Below are positions 20,490-32,334 of a stretch of 64,000 bases of DNA, piece after piece. Location of the stretch: NCBI GenBank assembly GCA_036873755.1, contig JAVTVY010006840.1:248001-312000 (forward strand), written 5' to 3'. A program made the position numbers and the translations under genes. The notes below the pieces were generated by a model, which was given only the letters and a program-made list of their open reading frames with translations, was not told where the DNA came from and did not search any database. The DNA is from Hanleya hanleyi. Its lineage: Eukaryota > Mollusca > Polyplacophora > Lepidopleurida > Hanleyidae. The number at the start of each line of letters is the position of its first letter. The stretch's first letter is position 1.

Positions 20490-21990
20490 ATTTGAATCTG
20501 ACTGAGCTGTACAATATAGATCGAGCTTGAGGAGTAACATCACCAACTCTCTGTATGGAATCAAATAGGCGAACAGGTAAGTTGTAGGTTAGCATAAGTG
20601 AATGACGTCATCACAAACTACACACTGATGAGCAGTTAGTTTAGGCTCATATATTCAACTGACTACGGATGGTTTATATGTGCTGTATCCTGTACCGGCC
20701 GTATAGTAAAACTAGTAGTTGAGTTGAATGTGGAACCGATATGTGTTACATTTGATCATCGAACACCTTCTACGACATGCATCCCAATCTTACTGTGATG
20801 ATTTTCAAGTTGAGAGTGCCAGTCTCAAGACAATCGGACAAGGGACATCGTTAATTCGGTTCTATTTCCACCCCCCCCCCCGAAGCTTTCTTCGCTTGCT
20901 TTCTCGAAAATATTTATTAATGCGACCGTAAAGTGTCATCCTCACACCAACATTAGCTCTTAGAGCCTTAGAACTGCAATTAAGCGACCTTACAGGAAAT
21001 TCAAGGAAAACCATAAAATTTCCTCGCTGCTGCTGTAAAAGTTGCGGATTGGAATAATTCTTGACCCATTTGCGTTGCTTCTGAAGCGACCCATTAAAAG
21101 CTCGATATCTCCAGTGAGGTCAAAATAATATGTATAAACTGCCTCTAGAAACGAGTGAAATCATCTGAAAGGAAGAAAGACCGAAGGCGTGTAATTGTCG
21201 AAACCTTTTACCGATTATCCGCCGAGCATTTCTGATAATGGAACGAAATCGCTTGTTTTCGCCACTATTGCAAAATGAAATCAATTATGGTTGTTTGCGG
21301 GATTCTTTCACGTATACAGTTTTCAAGGACTTGTCTCGCATTCATTCTTTCTGGAGAGCATGTAACAATGGTTTGAGAAAGCGTTGCATTATATCGCCGA
21401 TCTCAAATTGCTTCATTTCGCATAACGATACGGCATTTGTGAGCGACAATAACATATGAAGATCCTGATTCATCACGTTTGTGTAACCTAATGCCGAATC
21501 ATGTATTCTAGGGTTAACTGGGTACGGCATGAACTATATTCTTACACAAAGGGTAATCCCGAGTTACATCAAAATTGTTATAAGATATAAAATTGCAATT
21601 TCTAAGTTTGACACTACATATTTATTTCATCAGAATGTCCCCGGTCTGCTGGGATTGTGAGTACCAAATTGGCAGTATCTCCGCTATAATGTGCCGCGTA
21701 GACTCGCCGTAGTCTAATGTTTGTGAGACTTTGACAAGATAGCTATGTACACCAATCAGGTCATTGACGGAGGAGGGATTTGTCTGTCGGATTGGGCTCA
21801 ACTCTTTTTGATAGCGTGTAACCAACTGAAAATAAACTCAATTTTTTGGAACAGTACCATTTTTCTTTCTAAACGTTCAGCAAATTAGGTGGTTATATAT
21901 TGGTTCCATGAAAAGCATATAGAACGGCTGAATATTTCCTCTTGGAAATTTTTACTTCGTATCTTAGTCTGACATGCTGCCGCTGGGGTT
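20490..21990. other. No recognised gene
   Basis: Only short ORFs. A poly-C run lies at ~20,871-20,880. Confidence 0.3.
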
Positions 21991-21992
21991 AT

Positions 21993-22037
21993 CAAGTTCA
22001 GGGATAATCCCTGGGCTGTTCAGGAATTATTGCCTGA
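21993..22037. repeat. TTCAGG/CCTGAA palindromic cluster, left
   Basis: GTTCAGGGATAATCCCTGG followed by TTCAGGAATTATTGCCTGAA. A related cluster lies at 23,950-24,045, beyond the minisatellite. Confidence 0.6.
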
Positions 22038-22056
22038 AAAGTGGTATAAAAGAGCT

Positions 22057-22438
22057 CAGTTACACATTATTGGAAGAACAAACAAAAGCATGACTATTCA
22101 CTGACCCGTGACTTCAGCTGAACAGCTACCGGGTTGTATAATTTTACTTTGCACTATCTATTAACCCAGGAGAGTATTTTGAACTGGTGATAACTGACAT
22201 AATTTTATACATATGTACTATATTTCCCCAATATTCAACGAAAGTGTCCTTATGCTTGGAATAATGTATAATTTGGCAAATATTACCTGAAAATATACCA
22301 GCTATCACCACGTCAAAATAGTCTCCTGGGTTAATAGATAGGGCCAAGTGAAACTATAAAACCCAGTAGCTGATCAGCTGGAATCGAGGGTCGGTGAACG
22401 GACAGGCTCTTCCTTGTTCTTCCAATAATGTGCAACTG
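22057..22438. mobile_element. MITE family M2, copy 1
   Basis: Termini CAGTTACACATTATTGGAAG and its near-perfect complement CTTCCAATAATGTGCAACTG. Inside, CTATCTATTAACCCAGGAGA pairs with TCTCCTGGGTTAATAGATAG, so nearly the whole element is palindromic. A second copy with diverged ends lies at 50,548-50,846. Confidence 0.85.
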
Positions 22439-22451
22439 AACCATTAAAATT

Positions 22452-23632
22452 GCATTGTTGGTGGTTGTGGAGCCCAGGGAGGAACCGTGGAATAATTACA
22501 GGCGAGAGCTTGCATTGTTGGTGGTTGTGGAGCCCATGCAGGGAGGAACCGTGGAATAATTACAGGCGAGAGCTTGTATTGTTGGTGGTTGTGGAGCCCA
22601 TGCAGGGAGGAACCGTGGAATAATTACAGGCGAGAGCTTGCATTGTTGGTGGTTGTGGAGCCCAGGGAGGAACCGTGGAATAATTACAGGCGAGAGCTTG
22701 CATTGTTGGTGGTTGTGGAGCCCAGGGAGGAACCGTGGAATAATTACAGGCGAGAGCTTGCATTGTTGGTGGTTGTGGAGCCCATGCAGGGAGGAACCGT
22801 GGAATAATTACAGGCGAGAGCTTGCATTGTTGGTGGTTGTGGAGCCCATGCAGGGAGGAACCGTGGAATAATTACAGGCGAGAGCTTGCATTGTTGGTGG
22901 TTGTGGAGCCCAGGGAGGAACCGTGGAATAATTACAGGCGAGAGCTTGCATTGTTGGTGGTTGTGGAGCCCATGCAGGGAGGAACCGTGGAATAATTACA
23001 GGCGAGAGCTTGCATTGTTGGTGGTTGTGGAGCCCAGGGAGGAACCGTGGAATAATTACAGGCGAGAGCTTGCATTGTTGGTGGTTGTGGAGCCCATGCA
23101 GGGAGGAACCGTGGAATAATTACAGGCGAGAGCTTGCATTGTTGGTGGTTGTGGAGCCCATGGGAGGAACCGTGGAATAATTACAGGCGAGAGCTTGCAT
23201 TGTTGGTGGTTGTGGAGCCCAGGGAGGAACCGTGGAATAATTACAGGCGAGAGCTTGCATTGTTGGTGGTTGTGGAGCCCATGCAGGAGGAACCGTGGAA
23301 TAATTACAGGCGAGAGCTTGCATTGTTGGTGGTTGTGGAGCCCAGGGAGGAACCGTGGAATAATTACAGGCGAGAGCTTGCATTGTTGGTGGTTGTGGAG
23401 CCCATGCAGGGAGGAACCGTGGAATAATTACAGGCGAGAGCTTGTATTGTTGGTGGTTGTGGAGCCCATGCAGGGAGGAACCGTGGAATAATTACAGGCG
23501 AGAGCTTGCATTGTTGGTGGTTGTGGAGCCCAGGGAGGAACCGTGGAATAATTACAGGCGAGAGCTTGCATTGTTGGTGGTTGTGGAGCCCATGCAGGGA
23601 GGAACCGTGGAATAATTACAGGCGAGAGCTTG
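22452..23632 (+). repeat. 60/64-bp minisatellite, 19 copies of two length classes
   Basis: The short unit (60 bp) has GAGCCCAGGGAGG and the long unit (64 bp) has GAGCCCATGCAGGGAGG. In order: S L L S S L L S L S L v S v S L L S L, where v is a 61- or 63-bp variant. The lengths sum to the observed span. Units 3 and 17 share TATTG instead of CATTG. All ORFs at 22,560-23,799 derive from it. Confidence 0.97.
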
Positions 23633-23934
23633 TTTCTCCCAAAACATAACATATCGGCATCGAAAGGTTGCATCGTCATTTGTAAGTTACTGCAAATGTT
23701 TGACTGATTTAACACATTATGTATGGATACGTCCTCATTCGCATTTCTCTCTAAATGAACCTTTTCATCAAATACACCACGAGTCGCACACATCAACATA
23801 GACCGTAATTATATAGTGTTAAAACATAGGGCAGAATGGTCATTAATATTCAGGTTTGAAACTATATATGACAGCACGAGTTTCTATCCCTTAGTACGTG
23901 AACGTTCAGTAATTTATCATTTGCTTGAACAGTC

Positions 23935-24045
23935 AGGGAGCTCTGTCATTCAGGAAACACTTCCTGAAATTCAGGACTATTACCTGAAATGAGGGAAAGA
24001 GGCCAGTCCTGAATATTTCAGGTTGAACATCCCTGAAACGTTTTG
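23935..24045. repeat. TTCAGG/CCTGAA palindromic cluster, right
   Basis: About eight TTCAGG or CCTGAA hexamers, for example TTCAGGAAACACTTCCTGAA and ATATTTCAGGTTGAACATCC, form nested hairpins. Confidence 0.65.
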
Positions 24046-24107
24046 AGCGTGTGTTCTGGTTTCAATGATGTTTGGTTCACACAGGATATACCGTCTTTGT
24101 AATTTGA

Positions 24108-24175
24108 AGCTGAAGTGGCCGAGAGGTTAAGAGCGTGAGCACATCTTTCCCTCATTCGCGTGTAAGTCCCGAGAT
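24108..24175 (+). other. Degenerate tRNA-like sequence (Ser/Leu-type A box)
   Basis: GTGGCCGAGAGGTTAAGAGCG matches a type II tRNA A box. The expected B box is degenerate (GTGTAAGTCCCGA) and no acceptor stem closes. A tRNA-derived SINE remnant is likely. Confidence 0.35.
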
Positions 24176-24539
24176 GACGTGACGGTCGATTGGCCGCAAT
24201 CGCACTTGCATTCGCACGTGAATACACAACCTCTATGCGTACATGTTTGTTATCCCATAATTTCGTAGTATATTTGAGGTGGATTCAAAAATAGCATTTC
24301 GATTGTTCGTAATAGTAGGTGCTGGGGCTCGACAGGCGTGAATAATACACGAACTGGAGACTCGGTGCGGCATCTGATATCCATAAAACATTTATTGGGA
24401 AATTGCGGAACATATTTCTTCACGAAAATGCGTCTTACCTTGAAACCGCGTAGAAAAAACTTGCTCGAATTTCTCTTTCGTATTGATATACAGGCCTGTG
24501 AAAAAGTCCAATTTGTCTGCGAGTTAGCATTTCTGTTTC

Positions 24540-26690
24540 CCTGCAACAGGAATTGAATGTCAACCGTGGTATGAGAAATTTCGCTAATTCCTGCAAACTA
24601 GCCCTGTGTGAAAATAATTATTGAATTGATTCGAAGACGCAAGACATTTGCTCCACAGTGACAGTGCCTCTGTGTTGAATGCCGCCTAATTCGTGAGTCG
24701 GTACCGATATCGATCCAGCTGACGTATATACCGAAGCCAATAATAACAGCTACTCTGACAAAAACTTGCGCTTGTTATCGGACTAATTACGGGATCTAAT
24801 TGTCTTCTATTGGAAGGATAAAAAATACCGGCTTCCAAATAACGAATCTTCGTTCAACATTTTTTTTTCTTGTCATCAGCTGAGAAATATGGAAATCTAA
24901 TATTTTAATTAGGCTCATCGCAGGAATGTTTGATCGTCTCTCCTCAAACATAACATCGAGATCTGAGGGGTTATAATATAATCAGCTTATTCTAAAATTC
25001 ACATGTGTACCGAAGACTCCGTACTATTGCACATTTGACCTGATTGTTCTACAGATATATCGCCTATAGTCCAACTGGGACGTATGGATTAAATCATGTA
25101 GGTCCAACATTCGATCCTTCGTGGTTTCCGAGATCTTGACCTCGGGAACCTTTCGACAGTATGGTATCAGTCAGTCTAAAGACAGTAGAAATCAACAGTG
25201 TCAGTTGGTAATGTTGAAAATACAGCATCTTTGTTCATATCTTATATTATATGAACTCAAACGAATCTTCTGATTGTTCCCAGAAGTGGAAAAGCAAACA
25301 TTATATTGATGAGTTCCTCGCTTTGGATAAGCCCTTCGCCGAAAAGGAAACATACACGTTCCTAGATGTTTTACGTGAAACACGGATAGCCCAGACGGAA
25401 CATCAAATTTGAATATATCTTCATAAAACTGAGATTTAAGGACAAGAGTTGGGTTACCACGTTGAAATTGTCAACTACCCATTTCTGCCAGCATATGGCT
25501 TGTACATATCTTCCCAAGATACTCTTACAGAAACTGGTTCGATTAACCGATACTGTCAAGAGCCTCAGTTCCCGGTTTTTGAAATTTGAAAATCACCTCT
25601 GAGTTCCAGAGATGCCAGAGATCTTGCGTGTGAGATCTCTGGCACCACGCTTGGTCCGCAATGACCCCGCGCTAGGTCCCGTATGAACACCATATGATAT
25701 CATCATGATCTTCGTATGAACAAACACAAGCACAAGCCTGGGTAACAGTATAATACGACCTGAAATCTAATTGATACGGATTTGACGTCATGAACATCTT
25801 GACACCTTGCTAACAAAAATGAGTCCAGTTAACCCCTTCTCTCCCACAAGAACCTCTTATGTTCTTATACTTAGACAACGTGAAAATATACATGTATCTT
25901 CAGATTAGTGAACCAAACTTTCGTTTCGGACCAGACTGCCCAAACGACTGTCGGGCCTGATGCCTATGTCTCTGTATTCCATCATGACTGTTCAGGGGAA
26001 CTCAGAGCTGATGTTGGTAAACCTGGACCATCCTTCTGACAGCACACTCATCTCACATCGTGCGTAGTTCCCCGATATAAGAGCTGGCAAAACAATGATG
26101 TCAAAATGTTGTTCGCTCAATTTTTCCCTTCTGAATATTTAGAATAGCAATTCTCCGTCATAAATCTATAGTAATACCTGTATTGAAGCCTTGTTCTTAA
26201 CCACAAGATGATAGAGAGATGGATAGCCTTCCAAAAATGGTAGAAACACGCTTCTTTCTAGACGTCATAAATAGTATTATTGCGTTGAAGGTTCGAGGGT
26301 GGATAGGATTGCGAAAGCCTTGTTACCTATTGTTACTCGAGACAAGACAAATATTGACCGATGTAATTTTTCACAAAGTGTCCTTGCAGTACGCGTATAC
26401 TCTAAGTACCGGTACATGATCGTATACTCTAAGTACCGGTACATGATCGTATACTCTAAGTACCGGTACATGATAAATGGCCCTAATTCATCCTGTGAAT
26501 GCGAACAGCCTTCGTTCATTATTCAAAACATGTAGATCTTTCAGACGATATATAACAGATGTATATGTGGTGTCTTGTGCACAGAAATCTATTTACAGGA
26601 CCCGAACCATCCGGCCATATAGACATCGATGACACTTGATATATTCAACACTAATAAGCTTAGATAGCCGAAAGTTTCCCAGTTCGTTAA
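24540..26690 (+). repeat. Segmental duplication copy B
   Basis: The compact partner of copy A. Similarity is patchy (roughly 70-80% by eye) with many indels and no open frame conserved between the copies, which suggests old non-coding or mobile sequence. Confidence 0.75.
26394..26474 (+). repeat. 27-bp tandem repeat, 3 perfect copies
   Basis: CGTATACTCTAAGTACCGG then TACATGAT, three times. Each unit contains the palindrome TACCGGTA. Confidence 0.95.
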
Positions 26691-26694
26691 CAAA

Positions 26695-27265
26695 GTATGT
26701 CTCGGATTCAAAACTGCAGGCGGTCTTCGCCCAAGGCCTTCCTCTCACATAAAAGCAAACCCTTTCTCACTGTGATTTGGTTAAATAATAGCGTATTGCA
26801 ACAGAAATGGCTTTAAAAATTGTATTTATTAGAACCCAAAATATGTTTTTTTTATGATTGGTAATTATCTAGACAAGACGGATGCCATTTTAATAGATTA
26901 TTGTCCGGCATTGTAGTATCTATACCATCCTATTTACAATATTATAACATGTACAATAGTCGCAGCAACATGACCATTGGTTCGTGTTAATATTTATTCC
27001 CCAAATCGATTCCACATTAATTCTAAATATTCTGCACAGGAACAGCAATTATTCTGATTATGGCGCATCAGATTATTTACTATTCATAGACACAATATTT
27101 CTAACTGCACTTCGAAACGTTTTTCGATTGATAATCCAAATACATTGATTTTTAAATGCCGCCAATACAATATGCACTGCGTAGGACGTAGAAACAAGAG
27201 TCAGTGACTGAGATACACTATACGAAACTTAATTTGAAGTAAGGAATACTGGTCAGAGATTATGA
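26695..27265. other. No recognised gene
   Basis: AT-rich, short ORFs only. Confidence 0.3.
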
Positions 27266-27404
27266 GTTATCCAGTGTTGGGGAGTAGGATACGGGAATTT
27301 ATCCTGTTTTCTGGCGAAAATACCCCACGACCGCGAAGCGGGAGTGGGGTATTCGCCAGGAAACAGGATAAATTCCCGTATCCTACTCCCCAACACTGGA
27401 TAAC
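27266..27404. mobile_element. Near-perfect hairpin MITE, ~63-bp arms
   Basis: GTTATCCAGTGTTGGGGAGT ... CGAAAATACCCCAC and its complement enclose a ~14-nt loop. Only two or three mismatches separate the arms, which suggests recent origin. Confidence 0.92.
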
Positions 27405-27820
27405 GAATTTATTTCTACGAGCAGCCTTTTAAACTCTGGAAAGAGACGTGGTAAACTGGGTCTAACACTTGCTAACCAAATACGAAAAAAGTGAGAAGGA
27501 AAACGGCAGGAGACGCGTCAAATATTTTGAAATATTCGGAATCAGCATGGTATATTTGGTCGTCATATTTCAAAGAAATATGACAGGAAATGTTGACTTT
27601 TGCTCGAAATTATAAGTCAAAAGACCCTACAGCGCTAGACTTTGATCGCTGACTCTTCGGCCGAGCCAGAGTCGAGTCGACGAAAAACACTGCACACTCG
27701 CTAACCAAAACGTCTGAAAATGGTCTAATCTTGAATTAAACAGCGTGTATTAAAAATGTGTACTATATGCTAACAGTATATTGATTCATATAACCTAGAA
27801 TTGTACACGTCAAATTCATG

Positions 27821-28684
27821 TGTTCTCGACACAGGCATTTGATAAGGGTCAGTAATGGATGGGTTGTCATCAGTCACCAATTTGTCTTTGTAATGATTAA
27901 AATGATATGTATGTGTAGTGTACGTACTCGCCCTTCTCATGCTGTTATATATACCCCATATACTAGTAACATGGAGTCAGTATGGATGGATGATCTCTGG
28001 CCCATAGTTAGTTATTCGTTAATAAATGAATCACAATTGACCTTTGTGTCGGTGTAGTAACAAATAAAACTTTATATGCTCACTATTGTCATAATGTTAA
28101 TATATACTCCATTCTTCTAACACGGAGTGAAGGTAAATCACTCGCCATCTTGTTTGAAATTCTCTTAACAACGTTTTCCGAAACGTAACAAGTACGAGTC
28201 GTTTGATTGGTCAATGCACTGGTTGCTACGGTCATCACAAATTCCATGGAATGCGGAAATCTTGACTTCAGAGAGACGGCATTTCACTGATCAGAGAGCT
28301 GACAGAGACAGCGATATTGGCCTATCAAATGCCGTGTATCTCCTCATGTTCGGTTAACGTTGTTAAGAAAATTGTTTCAACCATATTTATCGAGTTACAT
28401 GAAATACATCTTTTTGTTGCAGTAAATAATTAAAATCAATGCAGCAGGTATGTTCAACAAACATCATTTATTGAATAAAAGGTATGTGCAAAGTATGAAC
28501 TGTGACTTTTCCCTTGGAAATTTCTATCTAAATTCGGGTTGTAATGGACAGTGCGGTACCTTGTCTGCGACCTTAGTTGGCGGGGTCCATATATGTAGAT
28601 ACATAACTATCACGGATAATTAGGATATTACTGAGGTACCCATCTTATACTGACCCTTATCAAATGCCTGTGGTTCTCGAGTAT
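27821..28684. mobile_element. Possible TIR element, ~30-bp ends
   Basis: CACAGGCATTTGATAAGGGTC followed by AGTA at 27,829-27,854 is the exact complement of 28,650-28,672. The 864-bp interior has no ORF above 79 codons. It also has a shorter inverted pair, CTTAACAACGTT/AACGTTGTTAAG. Confidence 0.6.
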
Positions 28685-31248
28685 CAGCGGTAAACTCCCA
28701 CAACACGCACATTGTTTACCGAGGTCGATCGTCGAAGACCAAGACTGGGTCAAGCGTCAGCCAGATTTCGTTACCGTAAGCTGTTCAAAATCATCAGTCT
28801 CTACTCACAGTCACAGTACACTATCTTTTCCAGATTTTCCCAGTAACTGTTGGACATTTTATCGATCAGATTTACGGAGATGATATCCGGCATATTCTTT
28901 ATTTCCAGTTCTGTCACTGGCAGAACACTCCAGTAGCCATGTTTGTTTACACTGAACACGGTGGCTAGCCCCGCCTAGAGGTCAGTCAGTGCAGTAGATT
29001 CAAGATTCAAGAATTTTATTGTACGAGACACTCCATGCTGAGCAGAGTACAACGAACGACAAAACATTGTCAACAGTTAAATTTTAAATTTGAACAATAA
29101 AGTATACATAACAAAGGATACATAAACCATTTAGCTATATCGTGTTATTGGTACGGTATACAGAGTAGAGTAGGAGACGAATATTTATCCACACTTCATG
29201 TGACCGCTCTCGGCCAATGAAGACCCAGGATCTACTGGGAGTAGAAATAAACGGGTTTATCTATAGGAACGTCCGGCATTATTCTTCACCGTTTCTTTCT
29301 TTTACTAAACTAGCTTGTGGATATAAGTTTTCAATTTGTCTTTATAGAGTCATCATCTCTTGTCAGGATTCCTCTGACAAACCCCAGTCATGAAAGAGGA
29401 TATGTTTGTTTTGACTTAACAAAGACGCCCTCATGTTGTTCCCGCCCGGAACTTCAAAGAATTGTCCTCCAGCAACAAGGTCACACGAAAGTGGAGAAAC
29501 AGCCTCGCGCTTTCTCTGTTCATTAGCTGTTATTTTAAGCAGAAGTCGCACAGATCACGCATTTGCGCAGGGATGGCGACTGAATGTCATATCCGATGCT
29601 TGTATTGATCACATGCTAGGCAGAACTGTTTTCAATAATTTTGAAATCACAGCATGGTGTTCCGGCCCTTAATCTATAAGGATTTGTATGATATGATCTG
29701 ATGGAATCTTCAGACATTTTCAAATTGGTCGTATCTCCGTTATGCGTGCTATGGTCCGCGACGAGTACTGTGGGTAGTTATTTCGAACGATCCGTCCAAA
29801 TATTCATCAGCTTGCGGAATCGACTAACGCTACCCATACTTTCATCTACACCGAACAATGTACAATAGAAACTTTAAGGCAAAACGAACCATCCAAATCT
29901 CATGTCTACATGATGTAACATTTTTGACCTCTCAGCCTTAAAAGCATCATGTTTGTATACGGCAACATACAAACGATTGAATGAAAGAGTTTGAACATTG
30001 GGGACCAGGTTTCGCCGAGGTACTAGAATGTACCAAATAAGTTCCAAGCGTTTTAAGATAGGCCTACGGACCGGACAAGAATGTGCGACAGAGCATGTAT
30101 TAGGTCTACAAGGTACCGTATTGAGAATATGTGTTGATGTTGCCCATTACATATTAACCGAGACATGGACTGGAAAACAATTTGTTGCCGGACAAACGGC
30201 TGGACGACCGTACATCCTAACGTTTACATTCAAGCTCACAATATGTTACACATTTTTTTGGTCAAGACAATAGCAACCTTAGATGCCCTGCACTCTATAT
30301 TTGACAATTGATCGACTAGAAGAAAAAATCTCCAGTACAATCGACTGCTATGATTAAGCGGAAGCTGAGAAGTGGCAGTGCTGGTGATAGATGTTCTGGT
30401 AGATAGAGAAGCAATACTGATGGCGTATTTGTATCTTTCCGACGCCTTATCCCATTATGACTTTTTGGTGAAATATTTGACCGATACTCTCTCGATATTG
30501 CCCCATTATTTGAGAAGGGAATGCGAATTTGATTCTAACCGCGATAAATTTTCATGAAAGATTACAGGCCTCTTGACCGTCGGTGCCATAAATGTGCCAT
30601 TTGCTGCCGGATTTACCAACAATAGGCATTCGAGTGTCGACCTCGAGACCAATCGAACTCGACATCCGGCGTAATTAGATCGGACACGGATGATCGGCTC
30701 TGCAAGCAATAGTACTTCCAATACATTCTCACCGACGCGACGTCGTTGACCCGGTAATCGACCCTCTTATTTGGCTGTCTTCAAACGGATTTATTTCTGA
30801 TTTGTCGGTAACGAGACGGGCTCAAGCGTGGGTTCAAGAGCCGTCAGTCATGAGGCAAACTGGCGACAGACAGATCCGTCGTCTTATTCTTCGATACATC
30901 TGACAATTTCCCCAGAGATCGAACTTCGACAAATTCTGGTGCAATAATGTGGTAATATCATTCTGTATCCATAGGAACGAGTCGCGGTATTGTGTATCTA
31001 AGAAACGCGCTAGAGTTATACGTTATTACAAATTACGAGTATCACGGTATAATCGGTTTCTCCTATACGTACACTTCATCGTTGTATCTATACTGCCAGA
31101 CGCAAATGTACTAGAGGGATTCGACACCACTGGCACTCGTAAAACAGCCTACACCAGTAGACTCTTGCACAGTCCCTAATCACCCAAAACGGAATGCAAA
31201 GGCGTCACGCGGAGACCATGGGTGTCACTAATTATACGTACGCTTCAT
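28685..31248. other. No recognised gene
   Basis: 2.5 kb with ORFs up to 91 codons (29,998-30,273), none with a recognisable motif, start context or splice structure. Confidence 0.3.
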
Positions 31249-31855
31249 AAGCTGAGTTTTCAAAGGATATGTGACGTTTACATACGAAAAACTCCTTTGA
31301 GTGTGATGGTAATAAAGCTGATTTTTTTTTCACTCCAAAACCTGTCATATAAGATTTTTCTTGAAGTTTACATACTCAAATATCCCCTTCGAAAAAACTT
31401 AGATGTTCAGTTGCATAAAAATAGAGATATGATTGACCAAAATGTGCTTCCGGGCTTATTTTGGTATTTTGGACATTTTCTTGAAGGGTTTTCTCCTGTA
31501 GCAAATATATGACACCTCAAACCAAAACCATTCGTGGTACTTTCCAATAAACAAACTTCCTAAAATTTTGTGTGATAAAATTATTTTGGTTTAAGGTGTC
31601 ATATTTTTACTATAATAGAAAATCCTCACTGTAAATGCCTCAAAAATACAAAATCAGTCCGAGGAGCACATTTTGATCAATCATATCTCCATTTTATACA
31701 ACGGAGCATCGGAATTTTTTCGAGGCTGGTATTTTAGTATGTAAACTTCTAGAAAAATCGGAATTGATAGGCTTATGATTGAAAAAAAATTCATCTCGAT
31801 TATCATCAAACACAAGGGAGTTATTGTCGTCACATATCCTTTCATTATCAGCTCA
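31249..31855. mobile_element. 607-bp foldback element (family F1)
   Basis: The left arm 31,249-31,510 and right arm 31,570-31,855 are complementary (AAAGGATATGTGACG, GAAGTTTACATACT, GAGATATGATTGA-CAAAATG, AAATATGACACCT-AAACCAAAA). The inner palindrome ATATGACACCT...AGGTGTCATAT is shared with 45,111-45,214. Arm identity is roughly 75% by eye. Confidence 0.85.
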
Positions 31856-32044
31856 TCTCTCGTGATGCAACACTCGAATTTTGTTTTGAATCTGCGCGAA
31901 CGCGACACATACCAATCTTACTGCGCAACTTCGGCCCATCATGTGTTAAGCAAGGCGGTGGTGACCAAGGCATTCTAGCTAGTCTAATGTAAGGAAGCAT
32001 ACTTCAATTCATTAAGTTCTGATACCATACATTGCACTGTTGTG

Positions 32045-32334
32045 CTCTCTAAAAAAACACTTGAGTGAACTGTTTAAGTTTGAGTGAAATGTACCTGTTC
32101 ACTCAAACTTGAATTACTTTTCAGTCAACTTGAGTTAAAACCACTCAAGTTCACTCAACTTGAGTGGGATGAATTTTCACTCTTCTGCTTGAGTGAATGT
32201 CACTCAAATTGAGGGCATTTAACTCAAGTTGAGTGAAAAGTAACTCAAGTTGAGTGAAAATCTCACTCAAGTTTTGAATGAGATGAATTTCCACTCTTAC
32301 TTGAGTGAAATTTCACTCAACTTTTTTTAGAGAG
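32045..32334 (-). mobile_element. MITE family M1, copy 2
   Basis: CTCTCTAAAAAAA...TTTTTTTAGAGAG termini with the same ACTCAAGTTGAGT units as 15,992-16,270, in reverse orientation. TG flanks both ends. Confidence 0.85.

Noticed and set aside
22452..23632. CRISPR-like array of regular repeats
   Set aside because: There are no unique spacers; whole 60/64-bp units repeat head to tail. It is a minisatellite in a eukaryotic genome.
22560..23799. ORFs of 67-123 codons with repeated MQALACNYSTVPPWAPQPPT-type or HCWWLWSP peptides
   Set aside because: They are translations of the 60/64-bp minisatellite in various frames on both strands; the 64-bp units break every frame.
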